DNA from: Butyrivibrio sp. CB08
Lineage (GTDB): Bacteria; Bacillota; Clostridia; Lachnospirales; Lachnospiraceae
Assembly (NCBI RefSeq): GCF_003625485.1
Contig: NZ_RAIR01000001.1
Location: 682,001-746,000 of the forward strand
Direction: 5' to 3'
DNA: 64,000 nucleotides
The position numbers and the translations under genes were made by a program. Below are positions 43,501 through 51,232 of this stretch, in pieces. Every line of letters begins with the position of its first letter. Position 1 is the first letter of the stretch. Under the pieces are notes generated by a model. The model was not told the DNA's origin. It saw only the letters and a program-made list of their open reading frames with translations, and did not search any database.

Positions 43501-44033
43501 ACCCTAAGTACGGAATGGAAGCATTTGGTTACCAGAGAGGTGACAATGATCCTGCAGAGATGGTTGCTGGACATGTTACATTTGATTTCTCAGCTGTTAC
43601 TAACTACAACACCAGCGGATCATCAACAGTAAAGGCTGTAAAGGGTGACAAGAAGAGTCTTAATACAGGTAGAGCAGTAGGTGAGATGAACGGTGTCAAC
43701 ATTTCAACTGACGGACGTATCTACGCTACATACTCAAATGGTCAGACCAAGCTTCTTGGACAGATTGCATCAGCTCAGTTTGCAAATGCATCTGGTCTTT
43801 CAAAGGAAGGCGACAACCTGTATTCATCAACACTTAACTCTGGAGAAGCTACAGTTCAGGATATCACAACTGACGGTGGTTACATGAACACTGGAGTACT
43901 TGAAATGTCAAACGTAGACCTTTCAAGAGAGTTTACTGAGATGATCACAACACAGCGTGGTTTCCAGGCTAACAGCCGTATCATCACAGTATCAGATACA
44001 CTTCTTGAGGAACTCACCAACCTTAAGAGATAA
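40566..44033 (+). CDS. flgE: giant flagellar hook protein FlgE with a long central insertion
   Basis: FlgE forms the hook. The N-terminus is typical (MRSLYSGVAGLRTHQTKMDV, then LGNNIANVNTTSYKSQSITF) and so is the C-terminus (LEMSNVDLSREFTEMITTQR, then GFQANSRIITVSDTLLEEL). The D0/D1 segments are followed by FDIMITGSSFFIV and NGYFVQGW. At 1155 residues it is more than twice the usual 400-500. The extra part, about residues 230-980, shows degenerate repeats in which a short helix is followed by a beta pair ending in patterns like LTVS, FTVSY or MIVSH. No cysteine was noticed. ATG 40566 lies 9 bp after GGAGGA; 40569 is an alternative. It is the last gene of block A, followed by a strong terminator. 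Confidence 0.95.
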   Translation: MMRSLYSGVAGLRTHQTKMDVLGNNIANVNTTSYKSQSITFSDLMYQTTQTASGASETKGGVNARQIGLGAKSGAISTAIESQGATQTTNNPFDIMITGSSFFIVNNGKENLYTRDGSFYVDGAGNLAMQSNGYFVQGWAAKEDKKTGEIKVDKNGDITSLQIMSADNATYSPASTTAALYSGNIDDHDTNVTSDDGKTITLEFYDNKGYLYTGKFTLKDTGTDHLFSLQLTDILDSDGNSINQEITLPDGTKTNRLDHVTFGKTETESKKISEGYYLENGTDNTVSVWREANSPVYSEYTIKATGEGSLDNLLKIDGFLDEVYPLESGETYRDHYGDITSYTITKDYLTIIYNSEDAKLATDTTKQYTSVATSNENPYYFNRTTKFGYALPSASDSGAYKLEGKLSDLNQGLIQDVFGISATDIDPSKYADYNYKFNKDTNVLTVSANKGPTVTPVPVDTAALGTTYDEYFEGARGLTVSDLITKIGDGTIQSPAGNNYLSSTYSYAEDGTLTIKGKYKAPATGVTGSFGVTATEDPELFALLSAGINADLDRTALSTAQLDDLKKAVVPQLANQFTFTLNAAGDELTVSSGYYSEIITAGDLFDEVVPTMTPGGTTTAVGTSLSTDAKDDLQSKLDGYYAGMDDFKFRLSATSPSNKFTVSYNDGTAVREVEIDGTYTALYAHLNTLPVSYTPATLTAEQKEELYANLGLSETDITSARFTYSAKSLTGTTGYMVNIVYDGDVEQEATVDTFHHVSATHTADAATYEYGVPTTVFRNKDKTTEGYVLTGAASDGTYTLDQIRTQFGNDDTMLEKFYADGTTFDSLKGEYSTLDDSKFTVQFVGSRMIVSHEQTDPNKISNDYEASLDSATGTVTYKTVNPTKIADKLPSSGNISDLLSSATGDYKGILQKIFGVSDDVARAFGGDGTYKIAEDLKNIELTTGTHTIMLEFDAANGSLVDANDNSVGYGLVNMIFDQDPKYGMEAFGYQRGDNDPAEMVAGHVTFDFSAVTNYNTSGSSTVKAVKGDKKSLNTGRAVGEMNGVNISTDGRIYATYSNGQTKLLGQIASAQFANASGLSKEGDNLYSSTLNSGEATVQDITTDGGYMNTGVLEMSNVDLSREFTEMITTQRGFQANSRIITVSDTLLEELTNLKR

Positions 44034-44065
44034 TAAGCAATTTATGGCATAATAATCCATCAGAT

Positions 44066-44106
44066 AACTCCCTCGGAAAAAAATCCGAGGGAGTTTTTAT
44101 TTTTTA
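44066..44106 (+). terminator. strong intrinsic terminator after flgE
   Basis: AACTCCCTCGGA (44066-44077) pairs perfectly with TCCGAGGGAGTT (44084-44095) around an A7 loop, followed by TTTTATTTTTT. It ends flagellar block A. Confidence 0.95.
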
Positions 44107-44396
44107 CTGTTAACATTGATGAAATAGTGGTAGAATATGTTTGATACCACAAGATGTAGTATTGTGTCTATTTTAGACTCTTTTTCAGATGTTGGGGGAT
44201 TATTTTATCTTAATTTTATTTCATATTCTTTCCCAATTAGTGAAATTATGCTCCAAATATGTCTAAAATGTGAACGGAATTAGCGGTTTTTCGACCTGAA
44301 AAGTGGTAAAATTAGGGTATAAAGAAATTTAATTTCATTATTGATTGAAAAAATTAGAAAGTTTGAAACTTTTTATATTAAAAAGGGGGAAATGTT
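44107..44396 (+). other. AT-rich intergenic leader before motA, no gene
   Basis: With the terminator before it, this makes a 363-bp gap between flgE and motA. No open frame resembling FlbD, which often lies here, is present. TTAACA (44110-44115) and TAGAAT (44131-44136) could be a promoter, but at 15 bp spacing. A short hairpin GTCTA-TTT-TAGAC lies near 44166-44178. TAAAAT and TATAAA near 44307-44323 lack a partner -35. The motA leader must start here, but I cannot fix the promoter. Confidence 0.5.
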
Positions 44397-45203
44397 GTGG
44401 ATATTGCTTCATTACTCGGTGTAGGACTATGTTTCGTCTTCATGATCCTCAGTATCGTGTTCTCTGCCGGTATCGGAGGTGTTAAATACTTCGTGGATGC
44501 TCCTTCCATGATGATCACATTCGGTGGTGCGTTCATGGCGGTTTTGGGATCCAGAAGTATGCCAAGCTTCATCAATGGTCTGAAGTCATATACCATGATC
44601 TTCAAACAGCCTTCAGATGACACCAAGGCAGTAATCAAGAACATTATCGACTTATCTAATACAGCTAGAAAGGAAGGTCTTCTTGCACTGGAAGAAGCGG
44701 CTGGGAGCCTTGAAGATCCCTTTATGAAAAAGGGAGTTATGCTCATAGTTGACGGTACAGAACCAGAGCTTGTTAAGAGTATTCTAGAAGCTGAGATCGA
44801 TGCCATGGCTGAGCGTCACAAAGAGAACTATTCATTCTTTGCAGACGTAGCAGGTATGGGACCTTCCTGGGGTATGATCGGAACCCTCCTTGGACTGGTT
44901 CTTATGCTTCAGAACATGTCAGACCCGTCATCAATCGGACCATCCATGGCGGTTGCCCTCATTACAACATTCTATGGTTCAGTTCTTGCTAACTGGTTCT
45001 GTTATCCTGCTGAGAATAAGCTTAAGGCCAGAAGCAATGCGGAATATATGAGTAAGAGTATCGTTATTGAAGGACTTCTTTCTATTCAGGCAGGAGAGAA
45101 CCCTCGTGTTACAGAAGAGAAGCTTAAGTCATTCCTTTCACCTGCTGACAGATCAGCTTATGAAGCAGAGAATGGCAGTGGAGATGCTGGCGGAGGAGAA
45201 TAA
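44397..45203 (+). CDS. motA: flagellar motor stator protein MotA
   Basis: MotA and MotB form the ion-driven stator. The 268-residue protein has four membrane helices (about 3-22, 30-48, 150-170, 182-200) and a cytoplasmic loop with EEAAGSLEDPFMKKGVMLIVDG (described to locate it, key residues E-x-x-x-x-x-x-D-P-F). The PSWGMIGTLLGLVLML segment (about 161-176) contains the conserved Pro-Gly pattern at the ion path. GTG 44397 follows AGGGGGAAA. Its stop and the motB start share one base. Confidence 0.94.
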   Translation: MDIASLLGVGLCFVFMILSIVFSAGIGGVKYFVDAPSMMITFGGAFMAVLGSRSMPSFINGLKSYTMIFKQPSDDTKAVIKNIIDLSNTARKEGLLALEEAAGSLEDPFMKKGVMLIVDGTEPELVKSILEAEIDAMAERHKENYSFFADVAGMGPSWGMIGTLLGLVLMLQNMSDPSSIGPSMAVALITTFYGSVLANWFCYPAENKLKARSNAEYMSKSIVIEGLLSIQAGENPRVTEEKLKSFLSPADRSAYEAENGSGDAGGGE

Positions 45204-46036
45204 TGGCTAAGAGACAGGAAGAAATTAAGCCCGGCTTGCCTGCGTGGCAAGGTACCTTCGGTGATCTGATGAACCTGCTTCTTTGTTTCTTCGTTTTGCT
45301 TTTCTCCATGGCTACAATGGATGCAGCGAAATTCGAAGAGGTTGCAGCTTCCTTTAGTTCAGCTTTTGGTATCTTTTCAGGCGGTGAAATGGCTATTGGC
45401 CAGGGCGCTTTAATTGGAGATGGTGTATCCCAGCTTACAGAGCTGTCTTCTTATATAACATCCATGGGTCTTGCTCAGAGCGGAGATGATTCTGATTCTG
45501 AAGAGGCTGATGTGGGTGATATGGAACAGGAAGAACTCATGGAAGCTGCAGAGGCAGAGCAGCTTGAGGCCTCAGCGGAGCTGGCAGAGAAGATAGAAGA
45601 GGCTCTTGAAGAGGGAGAGATAAATGATCTCGTATCCCTCAACTACACCAGTCAGTTTGTGGAACTTACTATTCAGGGATCCATTCTTTTTGATTCAGGT
45701 AAGGTTGAACTTAAAGAGGATGCGCTTCCGGTTGTTGAAAAGGTAGGACAGATCCTTGAGTCCTATGCAGGCGGAACCATTGAGATCGAGGGACATACTG
45801 ATAATATCCCTATGGGCGGTGGTGGCAAGTATGCCAACAATGATGAGCTTTCATCAGGCAGAGCCCTTACGATCTTCTATTATCTTACAGAAAATACAAC
45901 TTTGGACCCTGCAAAGCTCGTTCACACTGGCAGAGGACAGTATGATCCTATTGCAGATAACTCAACTGATGAGGGAAGAGCCCGCAACAGAAGAGTTGAA
46001 ATCAAGATATACAATCCTTTGAGTGCTTCATACTAA
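45203..46036 (+). CDS. motB: flagellar motor stator protein MotB
   Basis: The 277-residue protein has one membrane helix (about 18-40) with the ion-carrying Asp in TFGDLMNLLLCFF (about D22). An unusually acidic stretch (DDSDSEEADVGDMEQEELME, about 95-114) and a helical linker follow. The OmpA-like peptidoglycan-binding domain carries EIEGHTDNIPMGG and RARNRRVEIK (about 195-272). It anchors the stator to the cell wall. Whether the ion is H+ or Na+ cannot be decided from sequence alone. The ATG overlaps the motA stop. Confidence 0.94.
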   Translation: MAKRQEEIKPGLPAWQGTFGDLMNLLLCFFVLLFSMATMDAAKFEEVAASFSSAFGIFSGGEMAIGQGALIGDGVSQLTELSSYITSMGLAQSGDDSDSEEADVGDMEQEELMEAAEAEQLEASAELAEKIEEALEEGEINDLVSLNYTSQFVELTIQGSILFDSGKVELKEDALPVVEKVGQILESYAGGTIEIEGHTDNIPMGGGGKYANNDELSSGRALTIFYYLTENTTLDPAKLVHTGRGQYDPIADNSTDEGRARNRRVEIKIYNPLSASY

Positions 46037-46057
46037 TTTGAGGGGAGAATCAAAAAC

Positions 46058-46600
46058 ATGAAAAAGAATCTGTTATCAATAATTATCCTGGCACTTCTTA
46101 TAGTGAATCTGGGTATGACAGGATTTATGCTTCTTAGTGTCATGACTACCAATTCACAGACAGCACATCTTATCTCAGATATTGCTGCAGCCCTTGAGCT
46201 TGAGGCCAACGGCGGAAGTAACGGAGGATTTTCTGGATCAGCATCAGGAAATGTTGCTGTAACAGATGTGGCAACCTTTGGATTTACTGGTGATGAGAAG
46301 CTCACCATCAACCTTAAGGCTGGAGCCGATGGCAAGAGCCACTACATGGTAGTCGAGGTTGTGTTCTCAATGAACAAGGCAAGTGCTGATTATGCAACTC
46401 TTGGAACTGAAGAGTCCCTTGCAAGTATGAAAGAACTTATTAAGTCCAAGGTAACAACAACTCTTTCTGAATACAGCATGGAAGAACTTCAGAGCGGCTC
46501 TGTAGAAGAGGCAAAAGAGAAGATCCTTGAAGGTGTTCAGGAGATGTACAATTCAAACTTTATCTATGATGTAAGCTTTTCTAGCGTGCTTTATAACTAA
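46058..46600 (+). CDS. fliL: flagellar basal body-associated protein FliL
   Basis: The 180-residue protein has an N-terminal membrane helix (MKKN then IIILALLIVNLGMTGFMLL, about 6-26). A Gly/Ser-rich linker and a periplasmic-type domain follow, with YMVVEVVFSMNKAS and a C-terminal NSNFIYDVSFSSVLYN resembling the FliL terminal VYFTEFVIQ region. FliL rings surround the stator and modulate torque. ATG 46058 follows GAGGGGAG. It lies 21 bp after motB and 22 bp before fliM. Confidence 0.85.
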   Translation: MKKNLLSIIILALLIVNLGMTGFMLLSVMTTNSQTAHLISDIAAALELEANGGSNGGFSGSASGNVAVTDVATFGFTGDEKLTINLKAGADGKSHYMVVEVVFSMNKASADYATLGTEESLASMKELIKSKVTTTLSEYSMEELQSGSVEEAKEKILEGVQEMYNSNFIYDVSFSSVLYN

Positions 46601-46622
46601 TTTGTTTTAGAGGAGATTCACA

Positions 46623-47606
46623 TTGAGCGAAGTACTATCACAAAGCGAAATAGATAGTCTGCTGTCGGCGATTTCGACAGGTGAGCTTGATATGGAACAG
46701 ATGCAGGGCAACGACGAGAAGAAAGTCAAGGACTACGACTTCAAACGTCCCGCCAAGTTCTCTAAAGAGCACTTGCGTACCCTGGAGATGATCTATGAGC
46801 ACTATGGACGTCTTTTATCAACGACCCTTCCTCTTTACCTTCGTAAGAACGTTACAGTTTCAGTAGCTAACTCCGAGACGGTTACATATTCTGAGTTTTC
46901 TAACGCTCTTTCGAACCCGGTAATCCTGGGAGTCATAAGCTTCCTGCCATTGCAGGGAACCATCATATTGGAGCTTCAGGCCAATATAGGTTTTTCCTTC
47001 ATTGACAGAATGCTTGGAGGTGAGGGAGCTGGTCTTGATAAACCGAGGCCCTTTACAGACATTGAGATGCCTCTCATTGAGAAGCTGGTTACCATCTGCA
47101 TGCAGTTGATGGTGGAACCATGGCAAAACGTTGTGGCTATCAATCCTGTAATGGAGCGAATTGAGACCAATCCACAGTTTGCACAGGTTATATCACCTAC
47201 GGACATGATAGCTATTGTCACTCTCAATATTAAGATTGGCGACACTGAAGGACTTATGAATGTCTGTCTTCCTTATTTCACCTTAGAGAGTGTCATGGAT
47301 AAGCTGAACACCAAGTTCTGGTTTTCTACCATGCAAAAGAATGCAGAGGAAGACTACGAAGAGTATCTTGAGGCTATGGTCAGACATGTGGATGTTCCGG
47401 TTAAGGCAGTCCTTGGCAGATGTAATGTTTCAGTTAATGATTTTGTTCACTTACAGGCCGGAGACATAATAAGGCTTGATAACAGAGTTAATACAGACAT
47501 GCAGGTTTACATAGGAAATCTATTTAAATTCACTGCATTGCCTGGTACCGCAAAAGATAAATACGCCGTTCGTATAACGTCGGTAGTAAGAGAGGAGGAA
47601 GAGTAG
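46623..47606 (+). CDS. fliM: flagellar motor switch protein FliM
   Basis: FliM binds phospho-CheY and FliG in the C-ring. The 327-residue protein begins with the CheY-binding motif LSQSEIDSLLSAI (about 5-17), followed by a middle domain with YDFKRPAKFSKEHLRTLEMI and FIDRMLGGEG (about 128-137) and a C-terminal SpoA/FliN-like domain with LQAGDIIRLDNRV. The start is TTG 46623 after AGAGGAGATT. Length is normal. Confidence 0.95.
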   Translation: MSEVLSQSEIDSLLSAISTGELDMEQMQGNDEKKVKDYDFKRPAKFSKEHLRTLEMIYEHYGRLLSTTLPLYLRKNVTVSVANSETVTYSEFSNALSNPVILGVISFLPLQGTIILELQANIGFSFIDRMLGGEGAGLDKPRPFTDIEMPLIEKLVTICMQLMVEPWQNVVAINPVMERIETNPQFAQVISPTDMIAIVTLNIKIGDTEGLMNVCLPYFTLESVMDKLNTKFWFSTMQKNAEEDYEEYLEAMVRHVDVPVKAVLGRCNVSVNDFVHLQAGDIIRLDNRVNTDMQVYIGNLFKFTALPGTAKDKYAVRITSVVREEEE

Positions 47607-47610
47607 GAGC

Positions 47611-48843
47611 ATGGATGGAATGTTATCTCAGGACGAAATTAATGCTTTACTTGCCGGTATGGATCCAGCCGGTGGTGGCGATGCTGCGCCTGCAGATGCT
47701 CCTGCGGACGCTGGAGCTCCAGAAGCTTCAGTTGCCACAGCACCAGTAGGTGGAGGCGATATTGATGAAACTCTCCTTACTGATTCAGAGAAAGACGCAA
47801 TTGGTGAGGTTGCCAATATAAGTATGGGCTCCTCAGCAACAACGCTTTACTCTCTGGTCAATCAGAAGGTTAATATCACCACTCCTCAGGTAGAACTGGC
47901 TAATTGGGAGAATGTTATTAGTAACTATGAAAGACCTTGTGTATTTATTCAGATCAAGTACACGGTTGGTCTTGATGGAACTAATATCCTTATCCTGAAA
48001 GAGCACGACGTTATGGTCATCACAGACCTGATGATGGGCGGTGATGGAACCAATACAGATGGAGAGATCGGTGAACTTCAGCTTTCAGCTATTTCTGAAG
48101 CCATGAACCAGATGATGGGAGCTGCTGCGACATCTCTTTCAACAATGATCAATCAGAAGGTAGATATCAGCCCTCCGCAGGCTACACTGCTTGATATGAT
48201 CAATGATGATCCATCAGACATAGCAGAGTTCCTTACTGGAACCTTTGTTAAGATTTCCTTCAAGATGCAGGTAGGTGATCTTGTGGATTCAACTCTTATG
48301 CAGTTGTATCCTATAGATTTTGCCAAGACACTTAAGGATACCGTTATTGGCGCAGAATCTGCTTCACAGGAAGCTGCTCCTGCACCAGCTCCAGAGCCAG
48401 CTCCAGCACCAGCTGCTGCCGCTCCTCAGCCTATGCCTATGCCAGCTATGGATCCTGGCATGATGGGCGCTCAGCCAATGCCTCAGATGGCTATGCCACA
48501 GATGCAGATGGCTATGCCACAGATGCAGATGACTCCTCAGATGATGAACATGAACATTCAGCCTGCACAGTTCCAGACCTTCGCTGGTGGAACTACAATT
48601 ATGGCTGGTGGAGAGAATATTGGAATCATCAAGGACGTTCCTTTGGAAGTTACTGTTGAGCTTGGACGTACAGCTAAGCCTATTTCTGACATCCTTGATT
48701 TTGCTCCTGGAACCATCATAGAGCTTGATAAGGTTGCAGGTGAGCCTGTAGACGTTCTTGTAAATGGTAAGTTTGTTGCCAAGGGAGAAGTTGTTGTTAT
48801 CGAGGAGAGTTTTGGCGTCCGCGTAACAGAGATTGTTCAATAA
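47611..48843 (+). CDS. fliY: flagellar motor switch phosphatase FliY
   Basis: FliY dephosphorylates CheY-P at the switch. The 410-residue protein has an N-terminal LSQDEINALLAGM motif, an Ala/Pro linker and a CheC-like domain with both E-x-x-N motifs intact: GEVANISMGSSAT (about 68-80) and SEAMNQMMGAAAT (about 166-178). A Pro/Ala then Met/Pro/Gln-rich linker (about 252-325) follows, and then a FliN domain (about 335-410, with LEVTVELGRTAKPISDIL and FAPGTIIELDKVAGEPVDVL). The Met-rich linker contains an exact 21-bp tandem repeat. It is 4 bp after fliM. Confidence 0.95.
   Translation: MDGMLSQDEINALLAGMDPAGGGDAAPADAPADAGAPEASVATAPVGGGDIDETLLTDSEKDAIGEVANISMGSSATTLYSLVNQKVNITTPQVELANWENVISNYERPCVFIQIKYTVGLDGTNILILKEHDVMVITDLMMGGDGTNTDGEIGELQLSAISEAMNQMMGAAATSLSTMINQKVDISPPQATLLDMINDDPSDIAEFLTGTFVKISFKMQVGDLVDSTLMQLYPIDFAKTLKDTVIGAESASQEAAPAPAPEPAPAPAAAAPQPMPMPAMDPGMMGAQPMPQMAMPQMQMAMPQMQMTPQMMNMNIQPAQFQTFAGGTTIMAGGENIGIIKDVPLEVTVELGRTAKPISDILDFAPGTIIELDKVAGEPVDVLVNGKFVAKGEVVVIEESFGVRVTEIVQ
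48487..48528 (+). repeat. perfect 21-bp tandem duplication in the fliY linker
   Basis: Two identical 21-bp units (48487-48507 and 48508-48528) encode MAMPQMQ twice within a Met/Pro/Gln-rich linker. Flanking codons are partial copies (MPQMAMPQ, TPQMM), so the array may expand or shrink by slippage in frame. Confidence 0.9.
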
Positions 48844-48859
48844 GAATGGAGCATTCTTT

Positions 48860-49195
48860 ATGAATACCTATTTGCAGTTTATAACCATGCTTATTATCTT
48901 TGTTGTTGTTTTGGCTGCCACTTACTTTTTTACCAAGTGGATGGCAGACTTTCAGAAGGATAAGACAGCATCAGGTAATATAGAGGTAATAGAAACTGCC
49001 AGAATATCAGCTACCAAGTATATTCAGATTGTCCGCATTGGCCAGAAATACATGGCCATTGCTGTGGGCAAGGACGAGGTGACAAACCTCGGGGAAATAT
49101 CCAGAGAGGACCTTATTTTCAAGGAGGAAAATCCTGAGGAAAACCTTAAGTTTAAGGACATTCTTGAAAAATTTAAAGGTGAGATTAAGAAGTAA
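48860..49195 (+). CDS. fliO: flagellar biosynthetic protein FliO/FliZ-type
   Basis: The 111-residue protein has one N-terminal membrane helix (about 5-27) and a cytoplasmic domain with IEVIETARISATKYIQIVRI and KYMAIAVGKDEVTNLGEI, the FliO pattern. FliO stabilises FliP during gate assembly. ATG 48860 follows GGAG at 48848-48851; a TTG at 48833 inside fliY is in frame but lacks a site. fliP starts at the next base after its stop. Confidence 0.88.
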   Translation: MNTYLQFITMLIIFVVVLAATYFFTKWMADFQKDKTASGNIEVIETARISATKYIQIVRIGQKYMAIAVGKDEVTNLGEISREDLIFKEENPEENLKFKDILEKFKGEIKK

Positions 49196-50137
49196 ATGGC
49201 TAGAAACAGGGGAGAGCACAATAACAATCACATAAGAACTCTTTTAAGGAAAGGGCTTCTTTCAGGCCTTGCCTGTGTTGTTATGGCTTCTTTCCTTGTC
49301 TTTTCCATTCCTCTTACTACTCAGGCTACTGAAACTGTAGTTAGTGACACAACACCTACAGACCCAACAGTGGACAGGGATACTGCTCTTACCGGTACAA
49401 AAGATGAGAGGACCAACATAACTGATCCCGGAAGTGCTGAGACCCCAGAGGACCTCAAGGAACTTAATATAGCAAATACAGTGACTGTGACCTATAACAA
49501 CGGTAACGGTTCACTTAACGGCGCGCTTAGAATACTTATTACTCTTACTTTGATATCTTTGGCGCCAACACTTCTTGTGATGATGACCTCTTTTACCAGG
49601 ATCATTGTCGCACTTCATTTCACAAGGACTGCCATTGGTACCCAAACATCACCTCCAAACATAGTGATGATTGGGATTGCTTTGTTTATGACCCTTTTTA
49701 TTATGCAGCCAACTCTCACAGAGGCATATAACACAGCAGTTATCCCATTTGAGAACGGTGAGATGGATCAAAAAGAGTTTTTTACAGAGGCCATGAAGCC
49801 CTTCAGGCAGTTTATGTATGGCCAGACACAGACCAAGGATGTAAGGCTCTTTATGCAGATAGATGGCATAGAGTGGGATGGTGAACTTGAGAGTATACCC
49901 AATGTGGTGCTGGTTCCAAGCTTCATAGTCAGCGAACTTAGAACTGCATTTATCATTGGATTCCTTATATATATTCCGTTTATTGTAATTGACATGGTTG
50001 TGGCGTCGGTACTTATGAGTATGGGTATGATGATGCTGCCGCCGACCACGATTTCGCTTCCGTTTAAGATACTCCTGTTCGTTCTTGCGGATGGTTGGAG
50101 TCTTATCATTGGCAATCTTGTTAAGTCATTTTATTGA
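49196..50137 (+). CDS. fliP: flagellar biosynthetic protein FliP with extended N-terminus
   Basis: FliP forms the core of the export gate with FliQ and FliR. The 313-residue protein has a basic N-terminus, a signal peptide-like helix (about 20-42, ending TTQATE) and a Thr/Asp-rich external segment to about 105. The conserved core follows: ILITLTLISLAPTLLVMMTS, FTRIIVALHFTRTAIGTQT and the C-terminal MGMMMLPPTTISLPFKILLF. Many FliP proteins are about 220-250 residues, so the extra segment of about 70 residues between the signal peptide and the core is notable. No spacer separates it from fliO. Confidence 0.95.
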   Translation: MARNRGEHNNNHIRTLLRKGLLSGLACVVMASFLVFSIPLTTQATETVVSDTTPTDPTVDRDTALTGTKDERTNITDPGSAETPEDLKELNIANTVTVTYNNGNGSLNGALRILITLTLISLAPTLLVMMTSFTRIIVALHFTRTAIGTQTSPPNIVMIGIALFMTLFIMQPTLTEAYNTAVIPFENGEMDQKEFFTEAMKPFRQFMYGQTQTKDVRLFMQIDGIEWDGELESIPNVVLVPSFIVSELRTAFIIGFLIYIPFIVIDMVVASVLMSMGMMMLPPTTISLPFKILLFVLADGWSLIIGNLVKSFY

Positions 50138-50163
50138 TTGCGATTTAGAGAGGAGGAAAGGCT

Positions 50164-50436
50164 ATGATCACACTTGCAGATATTAACCAAATAGTTGCTG
50201 AAGCGCTGATGATGGTTATCAGGATGTCACTTCCTATACTGCTTACATCCATGATCATTGGTCTTGTAATCTCCATTTTTCAGACTGTTACTTCCATTCA
50301 GGAACAGACCCTGACATTTGTACCAAAGGTTATCGGTGTGTTTACAATAATCATGCTGATGGGCAACTGGATGCTTACAGAGCTTTCTGGCTATATCAAT
50401 AATCTTTGGTCAGATTTTTCGAAATATGTCCGCTAG
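50164..50436 (+). CDS. fliQ: flagellar biosynthetic protein FliQ
   Basis: The 90-residue protein has two membrane helices, with LLTSMIIGLVISIFQTVTSI and QEQTLTFVPKV between them, the FliQ signature. It is a subunit of the export gate. ATG 50164 follows AGAGGAGGAAAG. It is 10 bp before fliR. Length is normal. Confidence 0.96.
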   Translation: MITLADINQIVAEALMMVIRMSLPILLTSMIIGLVISIFQTVTSIQEQTLTFVPKVIGVFTIIMLMGNWMLTELSGYINNLWSDFSKYVR

Positions 50437-50446
50437 GTTTTAGCTT

Positions 50447-51232
50447 ATGATCGACTATTCATTTAGCTACGGTGATTTAGAAGTTTATCTTTTGATAGTG
50501 ATGAGGATCATGTCCTTTATATTTGTCTGTCCCTTCTTTGGAGGCAGACAGACACCTAACCAGGTCAAGATAGGATATGGACTTCTTCTTTCTATACTTT
50601 TGTATGGAGCTGTACCATTTTATCCTCCATCTTATAACACAGTGGCAGGTTATACAGTCATTGTGCTTAAAGAGGTAATGGTAGGGCTGCTTATTGGCTT
50701 TGCAGTTACGCTTTGTCAGCAGATCGCATCATTTGCGGGTTCTGTTGTGGATATGCAGATCGGTCTTTCCATGGTTTCCATGATGGATCCTGCGACCAGT
50801 CAGCAGGTTACTATTACCGGATCTCTTTATTCACAGTATCTGACTATTGCGCTTATTATTACAGGAATGTACCAGTACATATTAAGTGCGCTGGTGGATA
50901 GTTTTAAGCTTATCCCCATAAATGGCGCTGTGATCAATCCTGACAAGATGCTTAATGTTATGCTGGATTTCATGAAAGACTACATTGTGATCGGATTTAG
51001 AATCTGTCTTCCAATCTTTATCATCACTTTTATCACCAATGTAGTTCTGGGTGTACTTGCGAAGGTTTCGCCACAGATGAATATGTTCTCTGTAGGTATT
51101 CAGATAAAGATCGTTGTTGGTCTGATGATAATGTTTATCACAGTAACGATGCTTGCAGACGCTTCAAACTTTATATTCATCAATATGAAGGAGATGATAG
51201 CTGATTTTGTATACAGCATGCAGAGCGGTTGA
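50447..51232 (+). CDS. fliR: flagellar biosynthetic protein FliR
   Basis: The 261-residue protein has six or so membrane helices, with FICPFFGGRQTPNQVKIG-like (FVCPFFGGRQTPNQVKIGYG, about 27-46) and SFAGSVVDMQIGLSM (about 102-116), both conserved in FliR. It completes the export gate. Its last 26 bp overlap the flhB start region. Confidence 0.95.
   Translation: MIDYSFSYGDLEVYLLIVMRIMSFIFVCPFFGGRQTPNQVKIGYGLLLSILLYGAVPFYPPSYNTVAGYTVIVLKEVMVGLLIGFAVTLCQQIASFAGSVVDMQIGLSMVSMMDPATSQQVTITGSLYSQYLTIALIITGMYQYILSALVDSFKLIPINGAVINPDKMLNVMLDFMKDYIVIGFRICLPIFIITFITNVVLGVLAKVSPQMNMFSVGIQIKIVVGLMIMFITVTMLADASNFIFINMKEMIADFVYSMQSG

Noticed and set aside
44108..44116. Rex-type operator (TGTTAACA) before motA
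   Set aside because: Only a short palindrome matches. The two separated half-sites expected for Rex (TTGTTAA-N4-TTAACAA) are absent.
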